Positions 1-8,204 of a stretch of 40,506 nt of DNA are shown here, piece by piece. Origin of the DNA: an uncultured Sphingorhabdus sp. GTDB taxonomy: Bacteria; Pseudomonadota; Alphaproteobacteria; Sphingomonadales; Sphingomonadaceae. A model generated the notes under the pieces. It was given only the letters and a program-made list of their open reading frames with translations. It made no database searches and was not told the origin of the DNA. The stretch lies in the NCBI RefSeq assembly GCF_937872355.1, contig NZ_CALMSV010000122.1, positions 1 to 40,506 of the forward strand, read 5' to 3'. A program made the position numbers and the translations under genes. How positions within the stretch are numbered: position 1 is the first letter of the stretch; each line of letters opens with the position of its first letter.

Positions 1-1122
1 CCGGCAGACAATCTCGGAAGCGAATATGCCAAAGCTGCCCTGGTGCAATGGTTTCATCTACTGGCAGAAGGGAAGCTGAAAAGCTGCAGCTATGCTGACT
101 TCCAGCACCGAACGGGGCTCAAGCTCAGCAAGGAAGGTGGGCTAACGGATGACCTTCCGCCGATCCAGCGATGGCTCAACCGCATCTTGGCCCTCCCGAT
201 TCAATTGCAAAACGACATATTCGACGAGTTTCTGGGCTTAGTCGAACAACGCGTGCAGGCGGCAAGGGAAGCAGGAACACTCGACATCGGCGTCGAAACA
301 ATCAAAGCCGAAGCAATCGAAATCATCGACGAAAAGCTTCTCCGTGTCGACTCGCACAGCGGTGCAAAAACCTGCCTTCTGACCATAGATCTGAAATGGA
401 AGAAGCAGACTACGTCGCTTGAAAAAATCATGGCACGCGCCGCCAACGATACAAAGTCGCGTTATCTCCAGAACAGCAAAACGAAGGAGGTCGCTCTACT
501 TACACGAGCCCGCTCGCTCCTGTTCAACGACGGACAGATGATCAGGAACTACAGGCTGACGAAAATTGCGGAATATGGAAGCATCACCGAAGGGGCACTT
601 TCCGAGTCAGCATGGGAAGACATTCATGAGGCCAATTTTCAGAAGCTCTGGAGTTCACAGGCCGCGGACGAAGCTGAGAGGCTGCACAGTGAACGCGTCT
701 ATCTCGCCTCGGGGCAGCTCTTGCCAATCTGGAACAAGCTCAGTGATGACCATATGGAAGTACGCCGACTAACGACCAACGCAGGACAATCGATCCTGGG
801 ACGAATTGTCGAACCAAGTGACGTCGCGGCGCTGTACCAAAACTTCGGCGTAAATGCCGAGGTCAACCTGTCGGCTGAACAGATGGTTGAGGGCGCACTT
901 GCGGGAAGAACGGTTACAATCAACGGTGTCGAAACCCTCCAACTAAAACATTCAATGGTCAATTTCGAACGGCGTCTTGAGCTTGTTGGCGCCGATCCTC
1001 GGCGACTGAAACATTACAAGGCGCTTGGGTGCTACACTGAACTGATCCAGTCGAGGACGAGACTATTCCTTGCGCGATCGAGCGCAGTCTCAGTGATCGA
1101 AGCCATCACCGATCAGAAATGA
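1..1122 (+). CDS. Strawberry notch-family helicase, C-terminal part (5' end outside window)
   Basis: The frame is open from base 1 (PADNLGSEYAKAAL...) to the TGA at 1120-1122, so the gene starts upstream of the window and the GTG at 43 is not the true start. About 373 codons are visible. The stretch around codons 55-75 (PPIQRWLNRILALPIQLQN) followed by FDEFLGLVEQRVQAAREAGT is the signature I associate with the C-terminal domain of bacterial Strawberry-notch homologues. These are very large helicase/methyltransferase-like proteins common on alphaproteobacterial plasmids. The catalytic helicase motifs would lie upstream and are not visible. The family's role is poorly defined; DNA remodelling or plasmid maintenance or defence functions are possible. 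An 89-bp purine-rich spacer separates it from the ParB-like gene. The family call is recognition from memory, not a database hit. Confidence 0.8.
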   Translation, partial: PADNLGSEYAKAALVQWFHLLAEGKLKSCSYADFQHRTGLKLSKEGGLTDDLPPIQRWLNRILALPIQLQNDIFDEFLGLVEQRVQAAREAGTLDIGVETIKAEAIEIIDEKLLRVDSHSGAKTCLLTIDLKWKKQTTSLEKIMARAANDTKSRYLQNSKTKEVALLTRARSLLFNDGQMIRNYRLTKIAEYGSITEGALSESAWEDIHEANFQKLWSSQAADEAERLHSERVYLASGQLLPIWNKLSDDHMEVRRLTTNAGQSILGRIVEPSDVAALYQNFGVNAEVNLSAEQMVEGALAGRTVTINGVETLQLKHSMVNFERRLELVGADPRRLKHYKALGCYTELIQSRTRLFLARSSAVSVIEAITDQK

Positions 1123-1211
1123 ACACCGGGATAATCCAAAAGGAAAGGGGGGAGGGAGGAGGGAGCTTGGAGCGTGGCTAAAGCCGCGCGGCTCAGCACA
1201 GGAGACTTATC

Positions 1212-3230
1212 ATGACAATTACAACAGTTCCGCTTAAATGCCTTCGGCTTGCCAAAACCAATGTTCGCCGTTCCAACGGCACCACAGGAATCGAGATGCT
1301 CGCAGCCAACATCTTGGCGCATGGCCTCATCAACCCGCTGCAAGTAATCCAGGCAAAAAAGAAGGGCTTCTACGACGTCTTTGCCGGTGGTCGCCGACTG
1401 CGCGCGCTCACACTGCTGACTGAAAATGGCTCAATTGACGACGACTATGCCGTATCGGTAGAAATCAAGGAAGCCAGCGACACGCTGATGCGCGACATCT
1501 CGCTTTCGGAAAATGCAATGCGGGTGGCAATGACGGCCGCCGACGAATGCCTCGCATTCGACCAGATGTTGGGCAAGGACAAAAGTCCTGAAAAAATCGC
1601 ACAGCTTGCAACCAATTACGGAACAACCGTGCGCCATATCGAAGCGCGGCTTCGTCTTGCTAACCTCGCCGATCCAATCTTTGCAGCACTGTCTGACGGA
1701 ACAATCACGCTCGACGCAGCCAAAATTTACGGACTGACCGCAGACAAGGACAGGCAATTGGCCGCTTACGAAAGTCTTGCTGCAATTCGCGGGCAAAACG
1801 ATGATTGGCGAATTCGCAAATTGATCTTTGACGATGCGCTGCAGGCTTCCAACCCCATTGCCCTGTTCATCGGCGAAGAAGCATATCGCGAAGCCGGCGG
1901 CCGCATCGAGGCTGACCTGTTCAAGGATGCTGGTAGCGCCAATTGGACCGATGGACATATTGCCCGCAGCCTCGCCGAAAGCCAGCTCAACGAGATGGCT
2001 GAACAAGTCAGAACCGAGAACGGACTGGGCTGGATCAAGATCGTCGTCGGGGACAATGTCCCTTATGATGCCTATCAGCAACTGCATTATTATTACCCGC
2101 CACGCGTCAAGCTCGACGACGACCAACAAGCGCGACTCGAAGCCGTCGAAGACCGCATCGGAGAAATCAACGAACTCTTCGAATATGGCGAGTTTGAGAC
2201 GACAAGCGAAGAAGAACTGCAGAAAGAGCTTGATGCGCTCGAAACCGAATATTCCGAGCTCCACGATCAGGGAACCGCAATCCCTGACGAAGATCGGGAA
2301 CATATCGGCGCATTCTTGATGCTGACTAAAGAAGGCGGAACGACGCTCTATCACCAGCTGTTTTCAACCAGAACAATGCGGAACGACAGCAATAGAACCG
2401 ATCAGCGATCGGACGACGCGCCGCAACCAATCCACAGCAGAAGCCTTACCGAGGATATGGCGATGATCCGCCGCGACATCCTGGCAGTGCATCTCGCAAA
2501 TGACCCGGGCCTCGCGCTGGATCTCTCGATCTTCCAACTCGCGGCAGGTGTTCTGTCAGCAGCCTATGGCACGGGAATCACGCTGCGCATCGAATCTGTG
2601 GGCGACCCGCAAGGAAGCACATCTACCAAATCGAACGCAGCCACCGAAGCACTCGCGCAAATCCGGGAATCGCTCGATGTCAGCTGGTTTGATCACAGCG
2701 ATACCAATGGCAACTTCCAGCGTTTCCGCGAGCTTTCCGATGACGTCAAAGCAGCCTGGCTGGCCTATTCCATGGCTCGGAGCCTGAAAGCCACTTCTGC
2801 GACGAAGAACAACTTCCACAACCCGTTTCACACGATGTTGGGGGCGATTATGGAAATCGACACCGCGACGCATTGGCGGCCGACTGCCGACAATTATTTT
2901 GGCAAGCTGAAGAAATCAGCAATCCTCGAACGCATCGGAGAACTTGGCGATCCATCATTGGTGGCCCGCTACAGCAGCTCGAAGAAAGGCGAAATCGCGG
3001 ACGCAGCTGAGAAAATCTACAGCGGCAACGCCATAATCGATCCTGAAATCAAGGCCAAGGCCTTGGCCTGGGTGCCTGAGGAACTACGCTTCAAGACCGA
3101 AGACGTCGAAGAAGTGGCGGCACCTAACGGCATTGACCCGGAAGCGATCGACGACGTCGCAATCGATGGCCCCACCGAGACTGACGATAACGACGCCGAG
3201 GCCGCCAACGACGAGCTCGTCGAAGCCTAA
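1212..3230 (+). CDS. ParB-like (ParB/Spo0J N-terminal domain) plasmid protein
   Basis: 672 residues. The ATG at 1212 is preceded by AGGAG at about 1199-1203. Residues 1-110 carry ParB/Srx-fold signatures: an N-terminal PLKCLRLAKTNVRR-type segment, AGGRRLRAL at 58-66 and ENAMR at 100-104. A KorB-like helix-turn-helix stretch follows at about 115-170. The remaining roughly 500 residues are much longer than in a classical partition ParB (about 300 residues) and include an acidic stretch near 310-350 and a strongly acidic C-terminus. No parA lies beside it in this window, so a canonical ParABS role is doubtful. Long ParB-like proteins of this type are widespread on alphaproteobacterial plasmids and usually have no tested function; DNA binding, CTP binding or nuclease activity are all possible by family. 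Confidence 0.82.
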   Translation: MTITTVPLKCLRLAKTNVRRSNGTTGIEMLAANILAHGLINPLQVIQAKKKGFYDVFAGGRRLRALTLLTENGSIDDDYAVSVEIKEASDTLMRDISLSENAMRVAMTAADECLAFDQMLGKDKSPEKIAQLATNYGTTVRHIEARLRLANLADPIFAALSDGTITLDAAKIYGLTADKDRQLAAYESLAAIRGQNDDWRIRKLIFDDALQASNPIALFIGEEAYREAGGRIEADLFKDAGSANWTDGHIARSLAESQLNEMAEQVRTENGLGWIKIVVGDNVPYDAYQQLHYYYPPRVKLDDDQQARLEAVEDRIGEINELFEYGEFETTSEEELQKELDALETEYSELHDQGTAIPDEDREHIGAFLMLTKEGGTTLYHQLFSTRTMRNDSNRTDQRSDDAPQPIHSRSLTEDMAMIRRDILAVHLANDPGLALDLSIFQLAAGVLSAAYGTGITLRIESVGDPQGSTSTKSNAATEALAQIRESLDVSWFDHSDTNGNFQRFRELSDDVKAAWLAYSMARSLKATSATKNNFHNPFHTMLGAIMEIDTATHWRPTADNYFGKLKKSAILERIGELGDPSLVARYSSSKKGEIADAAEKIYSGNAIIDPEIKAKALAWVPEELRFKTEDVEEVAAPNGIDPEAIDDVAIDGPTETDDNDAEAANDELVEA

Positions 3231-3302
3231 AACAACCATGAACATCCGCATCGAGCCGGGGCCAAGACTCCGGTCGATCGCGGCTGCCCGAAGGAAATCG
3301 AA

Positions 3303-4199
3303 ATGCCAAAATCAGAAAGAGCATCACCTGCAGAAATCATCACTGACATGGTCATCAGCCGTCTTGAGCAGGGCGTAAGGCCGTGGACCAAACCCTGGGC
3401 ATGCGGTGCATCCCAACGGCCTTTGCGCGCATGCGGAACGCCCTACACCGGGATCAACTGCCTTTATCTGTGGGCGATGGCCGAACAGAACGGTTTTCAC
3501 TCGCGATACTGGATGACCTACAAACAAGCGCAGCAGCTAGGAGCGCAGGTTCGCAAGGGCGAGAAATCATCGCTAGCGATCTTCTACAAGCAATATGACG
3601 TCGAACCGAAAGAAGACTCGGATGATGACGATGGGAAACGCCGCGTCATGCGGGCCTATCATGTCTTCAACGCCTGCCAAATCGATGACCTGCCTGAAAA
3701 ATACACCGCGACCGAAATCGTCGTCCAACAGCCCGAATATGAGCAGCGCGAAGCGTTGGAAGCCATGTTCAATTCGTGGCCGCTGCAGGTCCGCCATGCC
3801 GGCACACAAGCCTATTACAGCCCAAGCGCCGACATCATCCAGCTGCCTAACCGCGAAAAATTCTTCACCTATCCCGACTATGCAGCAACCCGTGTGCATG
3901 AAAGCGTGCACGCAACCGGCCACAAAGACCGGCTCAATCGACAATTCGGCAAGCGTTTCGGTGACAAGGCATACCAATTCGAAGAGCTAGTTGCTGAATC
4001 AGCGTCATTTTTTATGAGCGGCGAACTGGGACTGCCCGACACTGTCATGGAAGGGCATGTGGCCTATATTGGCCATTGGCTCGAAATTTTGCGCAACGAC
4101 AAGACAGCCCTGTTCACGGCGGCAGCAAGAGGTGAAGAAGCCGTCAATTGGCTGAAAGCCAATGCCTCAGGCCGCGCTGCAGCGCAAATCGCGGCTTGA
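3303..4199 (+). CDS. ardC: ArdC-type antirestriction protein (zincin metallopeptidase fold)
   Basis: 298 residues with AAGGAAA upstream of the ATG. The N-terminal domain (about 1-130) has the ArdC ssDNA-binding layout, with ITDMVISRLEQGVRPWTKPW at residues 12-31 and GINCLYLW near 50. The C-terminal domain is a zincin: HESVH at residues 199-203 gives the HExxH zinc site, and EELVAE at 227-232 supplies the expected downstream acidic ligand. ArdC proteins coat incoming single-stranded plasmid DNA and protect it from type I/II restriction after conjugation. Position in the presumed leading region, in a run with ssb and a Tad2-like gene, fits early expression in the recipient. Length is normal for the family and both domains look intact. 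Confidence 0.92.
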   Translation: MPKSERASPAEIITDMVISRLEQGVRPWTKPWACGASQRPLRACGTPYTGINCLYLWAMAEQNGFHSRYWMTYKQAQQLGAQVRKGEKSSLAIFYKQYDVEPKEDSDDDDGKRRVMRAYHVFNACQIDDLPEKYTATEIVVQQPEYEQREALEAMFNSWPLQVRHAGTQAYYSPSADIIQLPNREKFFTYPDYAATRVHESVHATGHKDRLNRQFGKRFGDKAYQFEELVAESASFFMSGELGLPDTVMEGHVAYIGHWLEILRNDKTALFTAAARGEEAVNWLKANASGRAAAQIAA

Positions 4200-4203
4200 G
4201 GAT

Positions 4204-4914
4204 ATGACCATGTATCCCGACCGCGAATACAGGTTTGTTCTGGCAACTCTTGATCCGATCCCGAGCCTCAATGAGGCCGGATGGTATATCGCCATCCAGC
4301 ACGCCATGAACGATGCGGAAGCAGCTGGGCTTGATGCAGTCAATGACCCTGGCGTTCGCTTGCTCCGATTGAAATCGACCAGCGCACAAAGCGCCTCGGT
4401 CGAAAACCCCGAAATGACAGAGCTGCAAAATATCTGCCAAAAGCGGCTCGCCAAGCTACGACGCGAACCCACACTGGCACTTCTCGGAAGCTATGACGTC
4501 GCTAGCGACGACAAGTTGAAGCAGTGGTTCCATGCCGAGGCGCGCAAGGCGCTGGTCGCAATGGCGGACAAGGCCGAAATCGATCCGAGAATGTATCAGC
4601 TACGCCACAGACTGGGACATCGCTATGAACCTGGCTCAACCTATATGGTCGGCAAAGGCTTTCACATCGAGGTGACCGCTGGACGAAAATTCGGAGCCAA
4701 TGTCGGTCTCTACAAGACAAAAGACCGCGATTACCTAACCGGCGACACGCCTCGCTGGCGATCATTGCTGCAGCTCCTCGACACCGCCGACTATGCCCTA
4801 TGGCTGAAGGATCAACTGCGATTGATGCAAATAATGAGCAATATTTGCTCTCCGGAAGAAGCACTTGACCCCGAGTCCGGTTTGACTCACTCTGACGAAA
4901 GGATTGGGCAATGA
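4204..4914 (+). CDS. Conserved-looking hypothetical protein, 236 aa
   Basis: I do not recognise the family. I chose the ATG at 4204 because GAGG lies just upstream and because the alternative ATG at 4162 would overlap ardC by 38 bases. The product has no signal peptide or membrane segment. It is mixed alpha/beta with a basic helical centre and a motif-like stretch around YMVGKGFHIEVTAGRKFG (about residues 147-164). The stop overlaps the next start as ATGA at 4911-4914, so it is probably translated with its neighbour. Five bases separate it from ardC, suggesting one transcript with the antirestriction gene. An anti-defence or establishment role is inference from position only. Confidence 0.75.
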   Translation: MTMYPDREYRFVLATLDPIPSLNEAGWYIAIQHAMNDAEAAGLDAVNDPGVRLLRLKSTSAQSASVENPEMTELQNICQKRLAKLRREPTLALLGSYDVASDDKLKQWFHAEARKALVAMADKAEIDPRMYQLRHRLGHRYEPGSTYMVGKGFHIEVTAGRKFGANVGLYKTKDRDYLTGDTPRWRSLLQLLDTADYALWLKDQLRLMQIMSNICSPEEALDPESGLTHSDERIGQ

Positions 4915-5111
4915 CTGGTTTTACGAGAATTTCCGACAAGCGAAAAATACTCGCAGGATTTGCGAACGCACACCGGCTCGCGCTTCGGATCAGCGAGGCC
5001 GCAAACATCAACACGGCCGTCACACGTACCGACGATCCAACGCAACCGTTCAAGGTTTCGATCAGCGACCCGCGCGATCCTAAACAGATCTTGCGCGTGC
5101 AACAGGGATGA
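4911..5111 (+). CDS. Small hypothetical protein, 66 aa
   Basis: The start overlaps the upstream stop (ATGA, 4911-4914) and its own stop overlaps the next start (ATGA, 5108-5111). This perfect packing is the main evidence that it is a gene. The product is small, soluble and basic in its first half (SDKRKILAGFANAHRLALRI), then more polar. I recognise no domain. Its place between two coupled genes suggests that it works with them, but no function can be assigned. Confidence 0.62.
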   Translation: MTGFTRISDKRKILAGFANAHRLALRISEAANINTAVTRTDDPTQPFKVSISDPRDPKQILRVQQG

Positions 5112-5479
5112 TCGTCATGGACCAGAACCCGACAGCAGCCGAATGTGCACGGCTGAACGATCTTTGCCGCTTCGGTCAATTGCACCAAAGCAGAATTGTA
5201 ATCACACGCGGCTGCATTGATCGCTTTTGCAATCCCGATGAACCATTGAGCATATTCACGGTGCAAGCCGAGCTTTCGAACAAAGTCCGCGAGCACCAAT
5301 TCAACGCAGACGATGATCCTTATGGCGAACGTGACTTCGGTGCGTTCGAACATGAAGGCGAAAAGCTCTTCTGGAAGATCGACTATTACGACTCCGATCT
5401 CACATATGGATCAGAAGATCCCAGTGACGTCGAGAAGACGCATAGAGTTTTGACGATCATGCTTGCGAGCGATTATTGA
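5108..5479 (+). CDS. DUF3768 family protein
   Basis: 123 residues. The family signature is clear: DPYGERDFG at residues 70-78, FWKIDYYD at 88-95 and VLTIMLA at 114-120. These match the conserved blocks of DUF3768, a family of small proteins common on alphaproteobacterial plasmids and integrated elements, without a known function to my knowledge. The ATG at 5108 overlaps the upstream stop. An in-frame ATG at 5117 is a possible alternative with better spacing to AACAGGG, and would shorten the protein by three residues. No signal peptide or membrane segment. The gene sits in the coupled run between ardC and the Tad2-like gene. Confidence 0.85.
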   Translation: MIVMDQNPTAAECARLNDLCRFGQLHQSRIVITRGCIDRFCNPDEPLSIFTVQAELSNKVREHQFNADDDPYGERDFGAFEHEGEKLFWKIDYYDSDLTYGSEDPSDVEKTHRVLTIMLASDY

Positions 5480-5492
5480 ACGGAGAAGTGCG

Positions 5493-6026
5493 ATGACGCC
5501 CGGACACAAATTGATGGCAGTAACGCTGATCAGCGTCGCCGCATGCTCATCAACAGCAAGCAGCCAAAGCGTGAACGTGCCCGGCGCACGAGCGATCGAC
5601 GGCGATAGCCTGGCTATCGAAGTGCGGCTCAAAGGCGTTGACGCCTTCGAACATGATGCAATTTGTGCGGACAGGCACAACAAATGCACGCCATGCGGCA
5701 GAATGGCCCAAAGCCAACTGGCCGCGATCCTCGATCAAGGACAGCGCAACGGGTCAATCACAATCACATTCTCGAAAACACGAAGCTATAATCGTCTCAT
5801 CGCGACAGCGCAGGCGAACGGCTTTGATGCCGGCGAAGCCCTGATCGCCTCAGGCTACGCCATCCCGCAGCCGCAATATCTAACCGACGATCCGGAAAGG
5901 CGAGAGCGATACCAGAGGGTATTCGAATCCGCCTTGGAAGAACAGCGCGGTGCATTCGCAGGCCGGTGGATAGAACCGCAGCAATGGCGGCAAGGCCGTA
6001 GATTAACATGCGAGGCCCAATCATGA
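5493..6026 (+). CDS. Thermonuclease-family (SNase-like) lipoprotein
   Basis: 177 residues from the ATG at 5493, which has GGAGAAG at ideal distance; an upstream ATG at 5463 is less likely. Residues 1-18 form a lipoprotein signal ending in a lipobox-like VAAC, so Cys18 would be lipidated. The SNase fold is indicated by DGDSL (36-40), RLKGVDAFE (45-53; Glu53 aligns with the catalytic glutamate) and a C-terminal GYA/AQANGFDAGEAL stretch. Cysteines at 58, 65 and 68 (CTPC) are common in proteobacterial plasmid relatives. It probably acts on nucleic acid in the periplasm or at the envelope. The stop overlaps the next ATG (ATGA, 6023-6026). Confidence 0.85.
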   Translation: MTPGHKLMAVTLISVAACSSTASSQSVNVPGARAIDGDSLAIEVRLKGVDAFEHDAICADRHNKCTPCGRMAQSQLAAILDQGQRNGSITITFSKTRSYNRLIATAQANGFDAGEALIASGYAIPQPQYLTDDPERRERYQRVFESALEEQRGAFAGRWIEPQQWRQGRRLTCEAQS

Positions 6027-6358
6027 CCAAAACAATGCGAATGGCAGAAATGCTGGATCACATCCACGAAGGACACCTTGCCAGACGCCAAGGATGGCAC
6101 AACGGAATGCTCTACGTCTATATCGACAGCACCAAAGGATTTAGCGAGCCATTCATCGCAACATTTACACGGGGCGTTCTCATAGATTGGCCATATTCGC
6201 CTTTACGGGCGGATTGGTGCAGTGAAGACTGGATCTTGGTTTCGGAGAAAGAAGCAGCAGCTCAGCGCGAGCGCGCGATACCGTCCCACGCTGGACCAAA
6301 ATCAAAATCTTCCTCAAAGCGTCCGCGAGGGCCATCGGCTTCATCAAAGAAACGATAA
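6023..6358 (+). CDS. DUF2829 / Tad2-like protein (candidate Thoeris anti-defence)
   Basis: 111 residues from the ATG at 6023, which overlaps the upstream stop; an ATG at 6008 is possible. The core matches the DUF2829 pattern: HLARRQGW at residues 18-25, hydrophobic YVYI at 31-34, PFIAT at 43-47 and WPYS...EDWILV at 56-73, ending in the family's typical Asp-Trp. Phage Tad2 proteins of this family bind and sequester the cyclic ADP-ribose signal of Thoeris defence. The C-terminal tail from about residue 78 is basic and low-complexity (SKSSSKRPRG) and is not part of the domain. Neighbours are ardC and ssb. The family assignment is by motif recall; the anti-Thoeris role is inference. The tail overlaps the opposing gene by 97 bp. 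Confidence 0.72.
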   Translation: MTKTMRMAEMLDHIHEGHLARRQGWHNGMLYVYIDSTKGFSEPFIATFTRGVLIDWPYSPLRADWCSEDWILVSEKEAAAQRERAIPSHAGPKSKSSSKRPRGPSASSKKR

Positions 6359-6762
6359 GGCGGCTCAGCTGCAGCAACAGCATGCCCGTTGGTCGCTGAC
6401 ACATGAGCCGCGTCAGCGCGGGTTTGCATCAATGCAACGAGCCGCTGCAGATCCAACAGCATAGCGACCGGGCCACGTCCAGCGACCGAATAATAAAGCG
6501 CGCGCTGATAATCATCGCCCCGACAACCTAAAATTTCTGCCAGACGACGCTTGCCTTCAGGGCGACCATCAGCCGCCCAGCACAGCGCTTCCTGAAGCTC
6601 ACGCGCGGCCAGAAAACCATCTTCTGGCGGCATCCCGACCGAATGGCCCGCAAGGGCGCGCATCGTCCAGGATTCATCCGGATTGTCGCGAACCTCGATC
6701 AAGCCGAGATCGATATCCAGAGGGTCCAAACCGTGCTTCTTCATCCACTTCGAGAAAATCAT
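6262..6762 (-). CDS. Hypothetical protein, 166 aa, convergent with the Tad2-like gene
   Basis: I chose the ATG at 6762 (MIFSKWMKKHG), which has GGAGG seven or eight bases upstream on the minus strand. The frame extends to 6963, but that part looks like non-coding read-through. The protein is rich in charged helices (LAEILGCRGDDYQRALYYS) and ends in an acidic FEEDFDFGPAWDG stretch. No membrane segment and no recognised domain. It is the only minus-strand gene in the first 10 kb and overlaps the 3' end of the Tad2-like gene tail to tail. It runs antisense to its neighbours, so its reality is less certain, but the strong ribosome site and balanced composition favour a gene. Confidence 0.58.
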   Translation of the reverse strand: MIFSKWMKKHGLDPLDIDLGLIEVRDNPDESWTMRALAGHSVGMPPEDGFLAARELQEALCWAADGRPEGKRRLAEILGCRGDDYQRALYYSVAGRGPVAMLLDLQRLVALMQTRADAAHVSATNGHAVAAAEPPYRFFDEADGPRGRFEEDFDFGPAWDGIARSR

Positions 6763-6857
6763 CTTCAAAACCTCCATTTTTTCGAACGTAACATGAACAT
6801 CAGCGGCATTGCAAGCGTGACCTCTCCATGCCAGATTCTTTTGAAAGGAGATTGTCA

Positions 6858-8138
6858 ATGTGGCTCGTTCCAAGAGGCACAGTGAAGATAAACCAGAGTG
6901 CGAAACCACTGCCTGAAGCAGTGCGCGCCGCCCTGGACGATTGGTATTCGGGCAAAGGATCACTCCGCGACGAAGAGGCCGCGGTCACGCTCGCGCAACA
7001 GGCACGCAAGCACCGATACTGGCTCGCTTGTTCATGCAGAGGCGACGGAACAAAATTGCGCGCTCCAATGCTTACTTTCAATTTCCTGTCAGAAGCAGAG
7101 ACCTATTATCTGCGCCGCTTGACCGGTCGCAAGCACAGCGCCCATGCTGAGACGTGCACCTATTATCGTGAGCAAGCACCCCCAAGGCTCCGGGAAATCG
7201 AAAGCAACCGCAAAGCGATCACTCCTACAGACGGTTATTTTGCGATCCTTCACCCGGACGCTGTGCAACTCAGTCAAAAGCCCGAAGATGAAGATATCGA
7301 CGATCGCACCAGGCACAAGACAACACCAAAACTTGCGCGCATGCTCTGGCAGCTTCTGACAATATCAGGCCTGACAAGAATCCCCACACGCGAACATGAC
7401 ATTGCCGAAATTTTCAAAGTCATCAAAACGGCCGCCCAAAAAATCGAAATTGCTCCGGGAATCCAACTCGCCGAACTGCTCTTCACACATCCGGCAGCAT
7501 ATCACAGCCGCAAAATCTATGCTGTTTTGCGTTCACGCGCGAAAACATGGCCCAGAGACCATCAGCCACAGGCTTTCATGCTGACCTATGGACAGGCAAA
7601 GCGAAGCAACAGTCTCCAATTTCGAACCGAAGAGCCGATGCCGATCATCAACAGCATCCAATCACGATCAACGGTCGACAACCGTCTCGACGGTCCATGG
7701 CTCGCGCTGACGGTTATCGGCGACTATCCCGATATTCACGGATATGCGCCCATGCGCTGCTACGCTGAAGCGATCATGTCCGGACATTATTTCGTTCCGG
7801 CACTTCGTAACAGCGATCGACCGATTTTCATGCAGCTACTCGCAGCACGGCAGATGCTACTCGACGACGACATCGAAATGCAGATCGAACGTCCCCTTTT
7901 CGACCGTCCGGTCGAAAAAGGATATACACGGCCCGACTATGACCTCGAATTCTTCGACCTCAACACCGGAGAATTGAAGCGCGCCGCATTGCTTGTCGAC
8001 GCCCAAGACGACATCTTTGTAAAGAACAGAGATGAGCTTTTGCGACCGCATGTGCAATGCCTCCATATATCGACGAATGACCCAAACTCAGGCGACAAAC
8101 TCCAACGCCTGCTTCGCGAATATCTCCAGCTCTGCTGA
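6858..8138 (+). CDS. DUF1173-like protein
   Basis: 426 residues from the ATG at 6858, preceded by AAAGGAGA; an earlier ATG at 6828 is less likely. The layout resembles DUF1173 proteins of alphaproteobacterial plasmids as I remember them. There is an N-terminal cysteine/histidine cluster, C58-x-C60 with H96-x3-C100 and a following tyrosine, that could bind zinc. A helix-rich block follows with LARMLWQLLTISGL near 170 and IQLAELLF near 220. The C-terminal domain ends in AALLVDAQDD...LL. The family function is unknown. No membrane segments. A G-rich spacer separates it from the next gene. The DUF1173 link rests on motif order, not alignment. Confidence 0.7.
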   Translation: MWLVPRGTVKINQSAKPLPEAVRAALDDWYSGKGSLRDEEAAVTLAQQARKHRYWLACSCRGDGTKLRAPMLTFNFLSEAETYYLRRLTGRKHSAHAETCTYYREQAPPRLREIESNRKAITPTDGYFAILHPDAVQLSQKPEDEDIDDRTRHKTTPKLARMLWQLLTISGLTRIPTREHDIAEIFKVIKTAAQKIEIAPGIQLAELLFTHPAAYHSRKIYAVLRSRAKTWPRDHQPQAFMLTYGQAKRSNSLQFRTEEPMPIINSIQSRSTVDNRLDGPWLALTVIGDYPDIHGYAPMRCYAEAIMSGHYFVPALRNSDRPIFMQLLAARQMLLDDDIEMQIERPLFDRPVEKGYTRPDYDLEFFDLNTGELKRAALLVDAQDDIFVKNRDELLRPHVQCLHISTNDPNSGDKLQRLLREYLQLC

Positions 8139-8204
8139 TTGAAAGGGGAGGGGGTTGAAGGGGGGTGCGCTGCCAAAGGGGCAAGCGCCCATCAGGAGAC
8201 CATC

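Noticed and set aside
1431-2354. 307-codon minus-strand frame
   Set aside because: Antisense to the ParB-like gene, with Cys/Phe-rich composition typical of a shadow frame.
1212-3230. Reading this gene as a classical partition ParB
   Set aside because: Twice the usual length and no parA beside it, so I kept the neutral call ParB-like.
4502-5353. 283-codon minus-strand frame
   Set aside because: Covers parts of three well-supported, coupled plus-strand genes. Its Arg/Ser/Cys-rich composition marks a shadow.
7859-8016. A PD-(D/E)xK-like nuclease pattern (RPDYDLEF, then TGELKRAAL) in the DUF1173-like protein
   Set aside because: Spacing and strand context fit poorly, and the surrounding motifs fit DUF1173 better.
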